DNA from: Streptomyces finlayi
GTDB lineage: Bacteria > Actinomycetota > Actinomycetes > Streptomycetales > Streptomycetaceae
Assembly (NCBI RefSeq): GCF_014216315.1
Contig: NZ_CP045702.1
Span: forward strand, 5,766,001 to 5,830,000
Reading direction: 5' to 3'
DNA: 64,000 bases
Every line of letters begins with the position of its first letter. Position 1 is the first letter of the stretch. A program made the position numbers and the translations under genes. This document shows positions 43,257 to 52,667 of this stretch, piece by piece. The notes under the pieces were generated by a model. That model did no database searches and was not told the DNA's origin. It was given only the letters and a program-made list of their open reading frames with translations.

Positions 43257-44692
43257 GACGGCCTCGCAGAGTCCTTTTCGGGGTGGGTGACCTGCGATGT
43301 GGCCGAAAGCGACTGCGCGAACAAGCCGGCCAGGTCCGCGCCCGCCGTGTCGCCCAGCAGCGCCCGCGACCAGCGCAGCGTCACATGCAGCCGCCCGCCG
43401 GTGGAAGCCGCCGCAACGCTCAGCCCGCGCGGCATCCGGGCCGGTGCGGAGAACCACACGGCCTTCGCCCGCCCGGCGTCGCCGAAGTCCAGCGCGTAGG
43501 GAACGCGCCCGACATTGGTGACCAGCACCGTAGACGTCCAGGGGGCCGCGGCCCGCCGGGCGCCACGGGTGAGCGTGCCCCGGATTCCGACCGGCAGAAA
43601 GGGCGCGGTCAGCAGGTTCGCCCCGAAGCCCAGCGGCGCACCGTGGGCCGACTTGAGCGCGCGGGTGCGCCGAGCGGTGGCGCGCAGCAGTCGGGCCACG
43701 GCCGCCGGGTCCGGCCGCTCACCGAACAGCAGGTCCAGGTCGTGCGGGTCCTCGGGGGTCATGGCCACTTCGACGAGCCGGGTTCCGTTCCCCATCGGCA
43801 TGTCTCTGCCGCGCGGACGGTCGTCGACGGGCATCGTGATCCGCACCGGACCGGCGGGCCGGCCCTGGGAGACGTTCCAGCGGCCCACCATCAGTGACGC
43901 GGCGACCAGCAGTTGATCGTTGACGGTCCACGACGCGAGCCCGCCGGTCCGGCCCGCCGCGGGCGGAACGGGCAATTCCGCCTGCAGCATGCCGTTGCCC
44001 ATGGCGCGGGCGCGCTCCGGTCCGGGGCGGGAGTCCGGCGCGACCCGCACGGGCCGCGACCGCACCGCACGGTCCGCGCCGCCGGTCGCGGCCGGACCCG
44101 GGGGGCCCTGCCGGACCGGCCCGGCGACGGGGAGAGCGGCCGAGCCGCCGTACTGTTCCGCGGTCGTGGCGAGGACCCGTAGTCCGGACCCCGCGTCGAG
44201 AGCGGTGTGATGCATCGTCAGCAGCAGCACCGTCCGGGTCGCCTCCGGGCCGTCCGCCTCCGGCGGCTCACCGACGGCGGTTCCCCCGTCCCCCTCGATG
44301 ACTTCCAGGCGCATCGGCGGCGACAGGGCCAATGACGGGCATTCCCCCAGGGCCCGGGCGCGGGCACGGCCCAGCGCCTCGGGTCCCGGCCTGGGGAAGC
44401 TCACCGGATCGCACTCCGGTTCGCCGGTCAGCTCCCACGCGAAGGACTGCCGGAGCCGGCGGCCGGGCACTTCCCGCATCAGTACCCGGGGGTGTGTCAG
44501 CAGGGCCCGCCGGAACGCGGTCCGCAACCGTTCCGGGTCCAGCCGTCCGGGCAGATGGACCTCGATGTGTACGGTGTCCGGCTCGTCGTCACTGAGGCAG
44601 TGCCGGGACACCTCATCGGTCACCGGAAAGGGAATCCGGACCCCGCCGGGTGGGGGTGAGGACCCCCACCCGGCGGTTCGCGACGAGGTCAT
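43253..44692 (-). CDS. Condensation-domain-like acyltransferase
   Basis: 479 residues, ATGA overlap with the upstream AftD-like gene. It has the condensation/PapA/WS-DGAT fold signature HHxxxDxG: TVLLLTMHHTALDAGSGLRV. A DFGD/FSAPA-type second half follows (VLVTNVGRVPYALDFGDAGR, AVWFSAPARMPRGLSVAAAS). Such proteins transfer acyl groups to hydroxyls or amines without carrier proteins. Standing beside a GT-C enzyme, it may acylate the sugar product. Confidence 0.75.
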   Translation of the reverse strand: MTSSRTAGWGSSPPPGGVRIPFPVTDEVSRHCLSDDEPDTVHIEVHLPGRLDPERLRTAFRRALLTHPRVLMREVPGRRLRQSFAWELTGEPECDPVSFPRPGPEALGRARARALGECPSLALSPPMRLEVIEGDGGTAVGEPPEADGPEATRTVLLLTMHHTALDAGSGLRVLATTAEQYGGSAALPVAGPVRQGPPGPAATGGADRAVRSRPVRVAPDSRPGPERARAMGNGMLQAELPVPPAAGRTGGLASWTVNDQLLVAASLMVGRWNVSQGRPAGPVRITMPVDDRPRGRDMPMGNGTRLVEVAMTPEDPHDLDLLFGERPDPAAVARLLRATARRTRALKSAHGAPLGFGANLLTAPFLPVGIRGTLTRGARRAAAPWTSTVLVTNVGRVPYALDFGDAGRAKAVWFSAPARMPRGLSVAAASTGGRLHVTLRWSRALLGDTAGADLAGLFAQSLSATSQVTHPEKDSARPS

Positions 44693-47600
44693 GACGGGCC
44701 ACCGCCTCCTTGGTGCCCAGGGAGCTGCTCAGTCCGGTCCCCGGCGCCCGTGCTTCCCTGCCGGGCCGTGACCACCGGTCCTGCCACGGGTGCGTCGGCA
44801 CCGCTGTCGCGTTCCGGCGCGTCGGCACCGCTGTCGCCTTCCGGCGCCTCGGCACCGCTGTCGTCTCCCCGCCCGGCCGTGGACCCCGGGCGTACCGCCG
44901 TCACCAAGGCGGCGGACAGGGCCACCAGTGCCAGTACCTGGGCGAAGGCGCTGAACGCGCCTTGCCCGGCGGCGGCCGGCTCCCCGGCGCCGATGGCCGC
45001 GGCGATACCCGCTCCGGCCATCGCCGCCGCGGCGGTCGGCACCAGGACGGCCGGCCGGAACCTTGCCGCCACGGCGAGTACGGGCACCACCAGGGCCAGC
45101 GGACCGGCCGCCACCGCGACGACGGCGGTCAGCGCCAGTGTCCCGAGCAGCATCCCGGGGGCCGCCGGTTCGGGCAGCTCCTCGTAAAGGCCGGTGGGTC
45201 CACCGGCGTTGCGCCTGCGGCCCGCGAAGGCCAGTGCGACCAGCGCGGCGAGCGCGATCGCACCGCCGATCAGGGCGGCCCGGTACGGACCGGAGGGCTC
45301 GAACTCCAGGTTCACCGTGCCGGACGCCCCGGCCGGGATCACCCACGCCTGCTGCCAGCCGTCGAGCCGCACCGACTCCAGCTCCGCGCCGTCCAGCGTG
45401 GCCTTCCAGCCGTCGTTGGCGTTCTCGTAGGTCTGCAGGTACGCGGCCTCGCCCGAGCCGGCCGAAACCGAGACGGTCCGGCTGTCGTCGGTCCACTTGG
45501 TGACGTCGGCCTCACGGCCCGCCGCTCCCGCGATCTCCTGCGGGGTGCCCCGGGTCAGCGTGACGTCGGTGATCGCCAGTGGGCCCGCGTCATCCGCCTC
45601 CACCTCGTGCTTTCCGGCCGGAAGGTCCAGGGTGCCGTCCTCTTCCTCTCCCGCGCAGAGTGCGACGGTGACGGGACGCCGCTCGGTGAGGTCCCGGACG
45701 GATCCGGAGGCCTTCGTCTTGTGCAGGACGCCGCCGACCGCGAGGTCCGGGCCCTGGCCGCACGGAAGCGAGAAGCGCGCGGACGGCTTGGCACGGGGCA
45801 CCCGCAGATCGGCCAGCGCCGGAACATGGACCTCACTGAGCCCGACGGGCAGCTGCAACTCCGCCTCCGCCACCGGGTTGTGGACGGTGAGCGGGGCTAC
45901 CCGGCTGATGGTGATGTCGAGCTGGTTCGTCTCGATCTCCGGGAAACGGGCCCGGCCGTTCTCGTCCACGTCAGCCGTCGCGGCGCCGTGCGGCGAACTG
46001 ATCAGCACCTGCTCGGGCCGGGTGGACACCCCGCCGGCCGGTGCGAGGACGATCTCGTCGATCTTCTCCTTCTTGGGCCAGCTCAGGTGGACGACCGGCC
46101 GGTCACCCGCGATCCAGGCGGTCGTCAGGTCACCGTCGACCAGGTTGCGCGCGCTGAGTGACATGCCGCTGCGGCTGGTGGAATCCACGGAGGCCGTCAC
46201 CCGGTTCTTCGATCCCGGAGCCGAGCGGTCGAGCAGTTCGTCCATGCGGGCGCCGGGTACGGCGACGGCTCGCGCCGACACCTGGTACTCGGCCGCGTCC
46301 TTGGTGCTGATCTGCCGGTGCAGTCCCACCTCGGCCGATACGGGCGACAAGCCGCCCGCGTCGGTACCGCGGTGCAGGGAGTACACGGTCGCCGCCGCCT
46401 CGGTGTCGCTCGCGTCGGCGGGCAGCGCCAGCATGCGCGTCACCTGCACGTCCGGGATCGACACCTCGGAGAAGCCGGCCCCGGCCAGGCCCGGCCCGCC
46501 CTGCTGCGCGGCAAGAACGGTGATCTTCATCCAGGAGGCATCGCCGACGGGTGCCTTGACGGTCTGCGGCGAGCCGTTCGTCTGCAGCGGGCTGTCGGCC
46601 GAACCCTGGTCGGTCTCTATCCGCACCCGCGTGGGCGCGGATCGAGTGCCGTCGCCCCGCAGCGGCGTCAGCTGGATGGAGGAGGGGATGTCGGTCGGCT
46701 GAGAGAAGTGAACCTTGAGCCACTGACCGGCCGGCTCACCCGGGCTGCCCTCGGCCCATGCCGTGTCCGGGTTGCCGTCGAAGGCGTTCACCGGGTCGTA
46801 CTGCGGCTGGTGGAACAGCCAGTTGCCACTGCTGGAGGCCGTCACGGACTCCGCACCGCGCAGTTCGGCCGTCGTCTGGTGACCGGCGCCCTCCGACGGC
46901 AGGATCTGCTTGGGCTTCTCGCCCGGGTTCTGCAGGCTGTCGGAGTGATTGCGCTCGTTCTCGGTGTACGTGTACGAGGTGTTGTTGTTGACCAGGCCGA
47001 AGCGGGTGTCGGCGCGGCGCAGTCCGTCCGCGACGGCCTTCACCGGTGCGGTGACACCCTCGGGAAGACGGTCCCCGGCCAGCACGGCCGGCCGGTCGGC
47101 CATGGAGGGATCGGCCGACAGCTGGAGCAGCGACTCGGGTCCGCCACTGACCACGGCCGTGTCGGACGCGGCCGACACACCGACCTTGCCGGGACGGCCC
47201 TCGCGGTCCTGCGGGCGGTAGATCTCCACGGCCTGGAGCCGCGGAACGAGCCCCTGCACCTGCAGCGGGGTGCCGGCGGCGATACGACCGCCGGTCACCA
47301 GCGGACCGAATCCGGCGACCTTGCCGTAGCCGGACGACTCCAAGGTCCGCTTCACGGTCTGCGGCGGGACGTAACCGATCTGGTCGGGGTCCAGGTCGTT
47401 GCGTACGACCACCTCGTGCAGGCCGGCTCGTGCCAGGAAGGCCTGGAGGCCCGGAACCTCGGTGCCGGACAGCAGCGCCTGCTCGACGGCGTCCGTCGCA
47501 CGGCGTGAACCGGGCGCGCCGAAGGGCACGAAGTCACGCTGTGCCCAGGCCGTCTCGGCCAGTACGTCGAACGGCTGGTCGATCGGGGAACCCCAGGTGT

Positions 47601-49044
47601 AGATGCCGTGCGCCGTCGCCGGGACGACCATCGCCCGGCTGTCCTGGGCGTTGTCCTTGAGCCAGCCGGCGGCCTTCTCCCAGTGGGTGGGCAGCTTGGT
47701 GAAGGCGCCGGGCTGCAGGATCGAGCCGTTGACGTACGGCAGGGCCAGGCCGGGCAACACCAGTACCGCCGCCACCGCGGGCACCCAACGGCGGCCGGGG
47801 AGCGCGCGGGGAGCTCTGCTCGCGGAGAGCACCGCGGTCAGGTGGGCCAGGCCGAGAGCGAGCGCGAGGGCCAGTCCCGGCTGGAACTTGTAGATGTTGC
47901 GGAAGGGCTTCAACGACCCGTTCAGCCAGTCCTGCACAACACCGTGGAACGGACCGCCGAAGGCGCCGCCGTACCCGGCCAGCGCGATCAGGACGACCGC
48001 CAGCACGGTCATGAGCAGCCAGCGTCGCTCGGGCAGGTCCCGGCGGGCCAGGCCCGCGAGACCCAGGGCCGCGGCGAACGCCGAACCCAGGATCGTCAGG
48101 ACGGAGGCGGCGACGGTCCAGCCGGCCGGCAGCCAGGCCTCACCGAAGTTCAGATACGCCACCCAGTTGCCGGCGCCGCGCAGCAGCTCGGTCGCGGACA
48201 TGGTGGCGGTGGTGGTGTCGGCCTGCTCCACGTACGCCATGAAGTTCTCGCCGTGCATGCCGAGCAGGAGCAGCGGCACCACCCACCACAGGGTGGCCAG
48301 CAGCACGCCCGGTATCCACCAGCCCAGCAGTGCGCGCCGCCGCCGTCCGGCCGGGCGGCTGAGCAGATACAGACCCACGGGCAGGAGCGAGGCCAGTGTC
48401 GAGGCGGCGTTCACGCCACCCATGAAGGGGATCAGCAGGGCCGACCGCGCGGCGGCCTTACGGGGGCTCAGCACCGTTGAGGTCAGCGGCAGCAGGACCC
48501 AGGGCAGCAGGGCACCGGGCAGCGCGGCGGCGGAGGTCGAACCGATGACGATCGTGAAGGTGGGCCACAGCGCGTACACCACCGCACCGAGCAGCCGGGT
48601 CGAGGGCGTACCCACGCGCAGCCGTTCGGCGAGCCTGAGCGCACCCCAGAAGGCGGCGGTCACGATGATGGACAGCCAGAGCCGTTCGGCCAGCCACACC
48701 GGGACGTGCAGCGTGTCCATGAGCGCGTAGTAGGGGAGCGCCGGGAAGGCGTAGCCGACGTACTGGTTGGCGATGCCGCCGAAGCCCACGTCGCCGTTCC
48801 ACAGCGAACCGAGGTCGCCGAGGAAGCGCCAGGGGTCCAGGGCGACGCCCAGCTTGGTCTCGAACGTCATCTTCCCCGGTGACACCGCGAGGAAGGACAC
48901 CAGCACGACGGCCCAGAAGCCGAACATCAGGCGTCGTCCGCGTGGGCCCTCCGGCGCCTCGGGCGGCGTCGGGCCGGGCTGCGGCGCCCGGGTGGGCGCC
49001 TGGACCGTACTGGTCATGACCGGTTCCTCGCTTCGCTTGCTCAT
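44689..49044 (-). CDS. AftD-like alpha-(1->3)-arabinofuranosyltransferase (GT-C, DUF3367)
   Basis: 1451 residues (ATG 49044, ATGA overlap with the upstream methyltransferase; ATG 49017 with GAGGAAC is an alternative). The N-terminal part (about 40-440) is a GT-C membrane domain with ten or more helices and the DUF3367/AftD opening PGKMTFETKLGVALDPWRFL. It is followed by a large extracytoplasmic region containing F5/8-type carbohydrate-binding folds (WLFHQPQYDPVNAFDGNPDT, AWAEGSPGEPAGQWLKVHFS; also NLVDGDLTTAWIAG) and a C-terminal membrane anchor (GAIALAALVALAFAGRRR and further helices). Mycobacterial AftD adds arabinofuranose to arabinan. Streptomyces has no arabinogalactan, so the acceptor is an open question. 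Confidence 0.85.
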   Translation of the reverse strand: MSKRSEEPVMTSTVQAPTRAPQPGPTPPEAPEGPRGRRLMFGFWAVVLVSFLAVSPGKMTFETKLGVALDPWRFLGDLGSLWNGDVGFGGIANQYVGYAFPALPYYALMDTLHVPVWLAERLWLSIIVTAAFWGALRLAERLRVGTPSTRLLGAVVYALWPTFTIVIGSTSAAALPGALLPWVLLPLTSTVLSPRKAAARSALLIPFMGGVNAASTLASLLPVGLYLLSRPAGRRRRALLGWWIPGVLLATLWWVVPLLLLGMHGENFMAYVEQADTTTATMSATELLRGAGNWVAYLNFGEAWLPAGWTVAASVLTILGSAFAAALGLAGLARRDLPERRWLLMTVLAVVLIALAGYGGAFGGPFHGVVQDWLNGSLKPFRNIYKFQPGLALALALGLAHLTAVLSASRAPRALPGRRWVPAVAAVLVLPGLALPYVNGSILQPGAFTKLPTHWEKAAGWLKDNAQDSRAMVVPATAHGIYTWGSPIDQPFDVLAETAWAQRDFVPFGAPGSRRATDAVEQALLSGTEVPGLQAFLARAGLHEVVVRNDLDPDQIGYVPPQTVKRTLESSGYGKVAGFGPLVTGGRIAAGTPLQVQGLVPRLQAVEIYRPQDREGRPGKVGVSAASDTAVVSGGPESLLQLSADPSMADRPAVLAGDRLPEGVTAPVKAVADGLRRADTRFGLVNNNTSYTYTENERNHSDSLQNPGEKPKQILPSEGAGHQTTAELRGAESVTASSSGNWLFHQPQYDPVNAFDGNPDTAWAEGSPGEPAGQWLKVHFSQPTDIPSSIQLTPLRGDGTRSAPTRVRIETDQGSADSPLQTNGSPQTVKAPVGDASWMKITVLAAQQGGPGLAGAGFSEVSIPDVQVTRMLALPADASDTEAAATVYSLHRGTDAGGLSPVSAEVGLHRQISTKDAAEYQVSARAVAVPGARMDELLDRSAPGSKNRVTASVDSTSRSGMSLSARNLVDGDLTTAWIAGDRPVVHLSWPKKEKIDEIVLAPAGGVSTRPEQVLISSPHGAATADVDENGRARFPEIETNQLDITISRVAPLTVHNPVAEAELQLPVGLSEVHVPALADLRVPRAKPSARFSLPCGQGPDLAVGGVLHKTKASGSVRDLTERRPVTVALCAGEEEDGTLDLPAGKHEVEADDAGPLAITDVTLTRGTPQEIAGAAGREADVTKWTDDSRTVSVSAGSGEAAYLQTYENANDGWKATLDGAELESVRLDGWQQAWVIPAGASGTVNLEFEPSGPYRAALIGGAIALAALVALAFAGRRRNAGGPTGLYEELPEPAAPGMLLGTLALTAVVAVAAGPLALVVPVLAVAARFRPAVLVPTAAAAMAGAGIAAAIGAGEPAAAGQGAFSAFAQVLALVALSAALVTAVRPGSTAGRGDDSGAEAPEGDSGADAPERDSGADAPVAGPVVTARQGSTGAGDRTEQLPGHQGGGGPS

Positions 49045-49790
49045 GGGCTTCGCCTGAGAATCAGCAGCAGATTCCAGGTGGCGATCTCGCGGATTCCCGG
49101 TAGCCGGGTGATCGTGCTCGCGAAGAACGGCCAGTAACGGGATCGCGCCGTGACGACGTGCATGTCGTCACGGCCGCGGACGTGCCGCAGGGTGGTGCCG
49201 ATATGGACGGGGAACAGGTTCTCGCCGACCGTGTGCTTGGCCTCGCGGCCGGTGCGCCGTTCGTAGCGCCTCCGGGCCCGCCCCGCCCCGAGGTAGTGCC
49301 AGGGGGCTGTCTCGTGACCTCCCCAGGGGGAGAGCCAGTTGGTGAACGACAGGTAGATCAGTCCGCCGGGGCGGGTGACGCGCGCCATCTCGCTGATGAA
49401 CGTCTGCGGATCCGACACGTGCTCCAGCACGTTGGACGAGAAGCACACGTCCGCCACGCCGTCGGCGAGCGGCAGCAGATAGCCGTCGGCGAGCACCGCG
49501 TCCTCGATCGCCGGGCCGCGGGAGCTCAGCTCCCGCAGGTCGGGCTCGAAGAGGTAGCTCTGCGCGCCGCGGCGGCGGAACTCCTGGGTGAAGTAGCCGC
49601 TGCCGCCGCCGATGTCGACGACGATCTTGCCGGGCAGGTCGATGTGACGTGCCACCTGTGCGACCGAGTCACGGGCCAGCAGGGTGTAGCACCTTTCGGG
49701 GGCACTCTCTTCGCGCATGAACGCACGGAAGAGGGTGGCCGACCGCCGCAGCGACGGATCCTTGAACGTGCGTTCGGTGACATCAGACAC
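49041..49790 (-). CDS. Class I SAM-dependent methyltransferase (Rv0224c-like)
   Basis: 249 residues from GTG 49790. SAM motif: IVVDIGGGSGYFTQEFRRRG; acidic SYLFEPDLREL; DVCFSSNVLEHVSDPQTFIS; then LIYLSFTNWLSPWGGHETAP, an unusual segment I associate with the mycobacterial Rv0224c methyltransferase. It is 6 bp from the glycosyltransferase gene and overlaps the AftD-like gene, so the three form a coupled set that probably makes a methylated sugar. Confidence 0.82.
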   Translation of the reverse strand: MSDVTERTFKDPSLRRSATLFRAFMREESAPERCYTLLARDSVAQVARHIDLPGKIVVDIGGGSGYFTQEFRRRGAQSYLFEPDLRELSSRGPAIEDAVLADGYLLPLADGVADVCFSSNVLEHVSDPQTFISEMARVTRPGGLIYLSFTNWLSPWGGHETAPWHYLGAGRARRRYERRTGREAKHTVGENLFPVHIGTTLRHVRGRDDMHVVTARSRYWPFFASTITRLPGIREIATWNLLLILRRSP

Positions 49791-49796
49791 AGCCGC

Positions 49797-51005
49797 TCAC
49801 CTGCCGTGTCCGGGGGCGGCGGCGCGCGCCGCCGCCTCGGCCGCCACCGCTTGGAACTGCCGGACCGTCGAGCTCCAGCGGAAGCGCTCGGCGCGACGCG
49901 CCGCCGCACGTCCCATGGCCGCGCGCCGCGCGGCGCTGAGGGACAGAGCGCACCACATGGCGGCGAACGAACTCTCCCCCCGGGCCAGCACCCCGGTCTC
50001 CCCGTCCTCTATGGAGTCGCGCAGGCCCGGTATGTCGAAACCGATCGCGGGAGTGGCCCGGGCGGCGGCCTCGGTGACGACCAACCCCCAACCCTCGACG
50101 AGGGAGGGGTGCAGCAGCAGCCACGCCTCGCACATCAGCCGGTGCTTCTCGGCCTCCGACACCCGGCCGGCGAACGTAACGCCGGGGCCGGCCATGGCTT
50201 CCAGCCGCTCCCGTTCGGGGCCGTCACCGACGATGACGAGGCGACCGCCGGTGACCGGACGGACCCGCTCCCACAGGCGCAGGAGCAGATCGATGCGCTT
50301 GTACTCCACCAGCCGGCCGACGGCCAGGAACAGCGGTTCCTTCGCCTCGGGCAACAGCGGGCCGGGGTCTTCGACACCGTTGTTCACGATCCGGATACGG
50401 TCCGCGGCGACACCGATGCCGCGCAGCTCGGAGGCGGTCGACTCGGAGACCGCCACCATCAGGTTGTCGCGGTGGGTGCTTGCCAGCGCCCAGTGCTCCA
50501 GCCTGCGCCCGAGCCGGGCCGCCGGGCCGGGGTAGCGCAGCTGCCACAGATCGCTGTGCACATGGTTGACCAGGCACAGGGTCGGTCCGCGGTGCCACAG
50601 CGGCGCCAGGTAGGGCATGCCGTTGCACACCTCGACCAGCAGGTCGCAGCCGTCGACCTCGCGGGCGAACGTCTTGCCGGCGCGCAGGAAGTGCCCTGCG
50701 TCACCGCCTGCGGACACCACCCGGTACTCGCGTGCGGCGACAGGGCCGCCGCACACGAGCGTGACCTCATGGCCGTCGGCGGTCAGGCCGTCGGCTATCC
50801 GGTCGATAAGCAGTTCCGAACCGCCGGCGGCCTGGTTGCCCAGGTCGCGGCGGGCCAGGAAGGTGATCCGGCGCGGCAGGCGTTCCACGGCGGATGCGTT
50901 GTGCGGGTCGGCGGCGAGCGGGCGGGTGACCTGGCTGCCGATTCGGGCTTGAGCGGGAACGGAGTCTGCCTGGCCGGAGGCCAGAGCGGACGCGTGCTGG
51001 GGCAT
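49797..51005 (-). CDS. GT4-family glycosyltransferase (Rv0225-like)
   Basis: 402 residues from ATG 51005 (GGAGCACCTCT upstream). N-terminal GT-B half RITFLARRDLGNQAAGGSEL; C-terminal GT4 core FLAVGRLVEYKRIDLLLRLW, LVIVGDGPERERLEAMAGPG and the EX7E motif HPSLVEGWGLVVTEAAARAT. The GNQAAGGSE acceptor-site loop is the type seen in mycobacterial Rv0225. It is the first gene after the DUF3068 terminator and opens the coupled operon. Confidence 0.83.
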   Translation of the reverse strand: MPQHASALASGQADSVPAQARIGSQVTRPLAADPHNASAVERLPRRITFLARRDLGNQAAGGSELLIDRIADGLTADGHEVTLVCGGPVAAREYRVVSAGGDAGHFLRAGKTFAREVDGCDLLVEVCNGMPYLAPLWHRGPTLCLVNHVHSDLWQLRYPGPAARLGRRLEHWALASTHRDNLMVAVSESTASELRGIGVAADRIRIVNNGVEDPGPLLPEAKEPLFLAVGRLVEYKRIDLLLRLWERVRPVTGGRLVIVGDGPERERLEAMAGPGVTFAGRVSEAEKHRLMCEAWLLLHPSLVEGWGLVVTEAAARATPAIGFDIPGLRDSIEDGETGVLARGESSFAAMWCALSLSAARRAAMGRAAARRAERFRWSSTVRQFQAVAAEAAARAAAPGHGR

Positions 51006-51171
51006 AGAGGTGCTCCAACTCGGTGGCTGCGGGAGCAGTCGGGTTAGGGGATTGCCGGGCTTCCGGGATGAAGCGCTGGGCGACTCGGTGTGCGGGTACT
51101 GCGGTGCGCTGAGCCTTACTCAGGGGTAACCCAAGTGTTCGTACGAGTGATTCATCCCGCTACGCACGTGG

Positions 51172-51211
51172 GTGACAAGTTCGGGCCTGCCGGGAGGTCC
51201 GAACTTGTCAC
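51172..51211 (-). terminator. Terminator hairpin overlapping the DUF3068 stop codon
   Basis: A 17-bp stem with one G-T pair (51172-51188 and 51195-51211; outer arm GTGACAAGTTCGG) around GCCGGG. The stem includes the DUF3068 stop codon (51208-51210), so the end of the gene is itself part of the hairpin, partly separating it from the glycosyltransferase gene. Confidence 0.75.
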
Positions 51212-52164
51212 GCAGCTGAGTGTTCCGGCTGCCGGCGGCCGCGGATCAGCAGCACCACGCCACCGACGGTGAGCAGACCGCCCGCGATCCCGCCCCACAG
51301 GGGAACCGTCTCGCCGATCAGCTTCAGCCGACCGCCGTCATCGGAAGCCAGCGCGGCCTGCTCGCGCCGTGTCGACTCGGTGAACTCCAGCCGCTTGCTG
51401 GCCAGCAGGGTGACCGCGTCCTTCTTCGAGCCCGGGGCCCGCAGCGTCTTGGTCGGCGCGATCACCGCGTTCATGATCCGGCCCGTGCGCGGCTCCACAG
51501 TCAGCTCGATCAGCGCGTTGGAGTACCACTCCTCGGCGAGCACCTGGCCCGGCTCCTTGCTGCCCACCAGCACGCCCGGGACCTGACGGGTACCGGTGGC
51601 GACGGCTTCGACGGTGCCGGTGAAGCGGTAGCCCTGCTGGCCGTGGATCTCGGTGGTGTCCTTGAACTCCAACGGCACACCGGCGCCCAGGCTGCTGTCC
51701 CACCAGGTGTAGACGCGCTTCTCGACGTCGAACGGGAACTTCAGGTAGGCCTCGCCCTCGAACGCGGGCGTCTCCTCGCAGCAGTGCACCGGAAGGTTGG
51801 TCCGGCGGTCGGTGACCCAGCGTTCCGTCGTCCACTGCAGGGATTTGCGCGGGTCGGCCAGCGGCAGCGTCTTCGGGGTGTCGATCTGCGTCGACACGTC
51901 CCAGATCGCCTTTCCGCTCCGCTCGCTCTCAGCGACGTTGCCCAGCACCCGGCGGGTGATCGTGAGGGTCTGGTCGTCCTCCGTGGAGACGGTGCCGGTG
52001 TCGAAGTAGCTGCCCTTGCCGGTGAAGACCGTCGTGGAGTTCACGTCGGTCGGTGTGCGTTTGGCGCGCGGTTCCACGTACCAGGCGAGCAGCTGGGTGA
52101 GGACCAGCAGGAATACGCCGGCACCCAGCAGAACCAGGGAGGGAAGTGACGTTGAGCGGCGCAT
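51208..52164 (-). CDS. DUF3068 (PorA-family) membrane protein
   Basis: 318 residues: N-terminal helix SLVLLGAGVFLLVLTQLLAW, long extracytoplasmic beta-rich part (VNSTTVFTGKGSYFDTGTVS, TERWVTDRRTNLPVHCCEET, WYSNALIELTVEPRTGRIMN), C-terminal helix LWGGIAGGLLTVGGVVLLIR and basic tail. This is DUF3068, whose mycobacterial member Rv0227c sits near aftD. Annotated by some databases as PorA family. A neighbouring CC pair may form a disulfide. Confidence 0.82.
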   Translation of the reverse strand: MRRSTSLPSLVLLGAGVFLLVLTQLLAWYVEPRAKRTPTDVNSTTVFTGKGSYFDTGTVSTEDDQTLTITRRVLGNVAESERSGKAIWDVSTQIDTPKTLPLADPRKSLQWTTERWVTDRRTNLPVHCCEETPAFEGEAYLKFPFDVEKRVYTWWDSSLGAGVPLEFKDTTEIHGQQGYRFTGTVEAVATGTRQVPGVLVGSKEPGQVLAEEWYSNALIELTVEPRTGRIMNAVIAPTKTLRAPGSKKDAVTLLASKRLEFTESTRREQAALASDDGGRLKLIGETVPLWGGIAGGLLTVGGVVLLIRGRRQPEHSAA

Positions 52165-52328
52165 GCGGGTACTCCAATGCAGGCAGGATGTGTGCGGTTT
52201 CGTTCGCGGGCTGTGCGGAAGTGTCGCCCGCGCAGCCTTCAGCCTGACCGGGCCGAGGAAGGGCGTTCCGGGCGTGAAATGACGTACCCGGGAGTAACAG
52301 CGCTGTGAACCGCGAAATTAAGCGGCGC

Positions 52329-52357
52329 TTGACCACCTGTCAATGGGCTCGCATACT
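52329..52357 (+). promoter_or_regulatory. Predicted promoter of the small secreted protein
   Basis: TTGACC (52329-52334), a 17-base spacer and CATACT (52352-52357) lie 67 bp before the ATG at 52424. A good fit to the HrdB consensus. Confidence 0.55.
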
Positions 52358-52423
52358 GACCGCGCCGGACCGGGCCGGCGCGCTGGGTGACAACCTCACC
52401 CGACTGAGAGGCCGATCATCCTC

Positions 52424-52606
52424 ATGCCCAGACTGCTCGCCGCATTGCTGACCTGCACCGCTTCCGCCGTACTGGCCTCTGGTGCCGCCTTCGGAATCGT
52501 CGCCGCCCTCGAGGCCACACCCGAGCCGCAGAACGTGCCGCTCGTCACGTTCCCCGACCCTCCCGCAGACCGGGCATCGGGCGCACCGAGCCCCAGCGCG
52601 GGCTAG
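52424..52606 (+). CDS. Small secreted or membrane protein (DUF2613-like, 60 aa)
   Basis: A hydrophobic N-terminus (MPRLLAALLTCTASAVLASG then AAFGIVAALEATPEPQNVPL) followed by a Pro/Ser-rich tail of about 25 residues. Size, composition and location beside the DUF3068/AftD locus recall mycobacterial Rv0236A (DUF2613), the small secreted protein next to aftD. Divergent from DUF3068. GAGAGG lies about 14 bases upstream of ATG, so the ribosome site is weak. Confidence 0.6.
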   Translation: MPRLLAALLTCTASAVLASGAAFGIVAALEATPEPQNVPLVTFPDPPADRASGAPSPSAG

Positions 52607-52667
52607 TTTGTGATCGAGGCCGGCCGATCGAGCGGGCATACGGACCGAACGTCCAGGAGCGGGTGCT

